5,954 nt of DNA, taken from Gammaproteobacteria bacterium CG22_combo_CG10-13_8_21_14_all_40_8. Lineage in GTDB: Bacteria > Pseudomonadota > Gammaproteobacteria > Enterobacterales > GCA-002770795. The DNA is taken from positions 3,424 to 9,377 of the forward strand of contig PCTP01000090.1 of the NCBI GenBank assembly GCA_002770795.1. Direction: 5' to 3'. Of the stretch, positions 5,941 to 5,954 are shown in pieces. Each line of letters starts with the position of its first letter. The first letter of the stretch is position 1. A model generated the notes under the pieces. That model was not told where the DNA came from. It saw only the letters and a list, made by a program, of their open reading frames with translations, and did no database searches. The translations under genes were made by a program, and so were the position numbers.

Positions 5941-5954
5941 GTTTAGTAGTCTAT

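Noticed and set aside
1..5954. tRNA, rRNA, CRISPR array, insertion sequence
   Set aside because: No cloverleaf, regularly spaced repeats, transposase fragment or terminal inverted repeats with target duplication were seen.

Overview
The window is AT-rich (roughly 40% G+C by eye) chromosomal-looking DNA. The gene families and a textbook FNR/DNR-type operator point to a gammaproteobacterium, but the sequence alone does not settle genus or species. There are four full-length protein genes, the first 30 codons of a fifth at the left edge, and a repeat-bearing non-coding stretch at the right edge. No RNA gene, insertion sequence or CRISPR array was recognised.

Left part (1-2098). A partial minus-strand gene for an exported protein diverges from a two-gene operon. 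The first operon gene encodes a NorC-like membrane-anchored c-type cytochrome (325-807). The second, one base later, encodes a NorB-like heme-copper-superfamily subunit (809-2098). A perfect FNR/DNR/Anr box (TTGAT-N4-ATCAA, 194-207) sits at the activating distance from a good -10 element, so the operon is probably induced by low oxygen and/or nitric oxide. Between promoter and norC lies a strong Shine-Dalgarno and an 11-codon open frame. That frame stops on a TGA directly abutting the norC GTG, in the same reading frame. The NorB-like protein keeps most metal-ligand histidines but differs at positions central to canonical NorB: the second low-spin-heme histidine aligns with Met, and both active-site glutamates are replaced.

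Middle (2145-3836, minus strand). A membrane-anchored PAS/GAF-like/HD-GYP protein, probably a cyclic-di-GMP phosphodiesterase, converges on the nor operon with only 46 bp between them. It has an unusual insertion after its GYP motif. A candidate promoter suggests that translation starts at 3836 rather than 3899.

Right part (4036-5682, plus strand). This gene, divergent from the HD-GYP gene, encodes a stand-alone FMN-binding glutamate-synthase-domain protein. It has an N-terminal membrane anchor and a 3Fe-4S cysteine set but no glutaminase domain. After it, 5683-5954 has no convincing gene. It holds two small hairpins, one a candidate terminator, and at the edge a 9-nt-period repeat within a 13-bp imperfect inverted repeat.

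How it fits together. The nor-like pair is the one clear functional unit: electrons would pass from the NorC-like heme c to the NorB-like diheme/non-heme-metal subunit, under anaerobic/NO control. The HD-GYP and GltB-domain genes are separate transcription units with no demonstrated link to it. A connection between NO metabolism and c-di-GMP turnover is only a neighbourhood inference.
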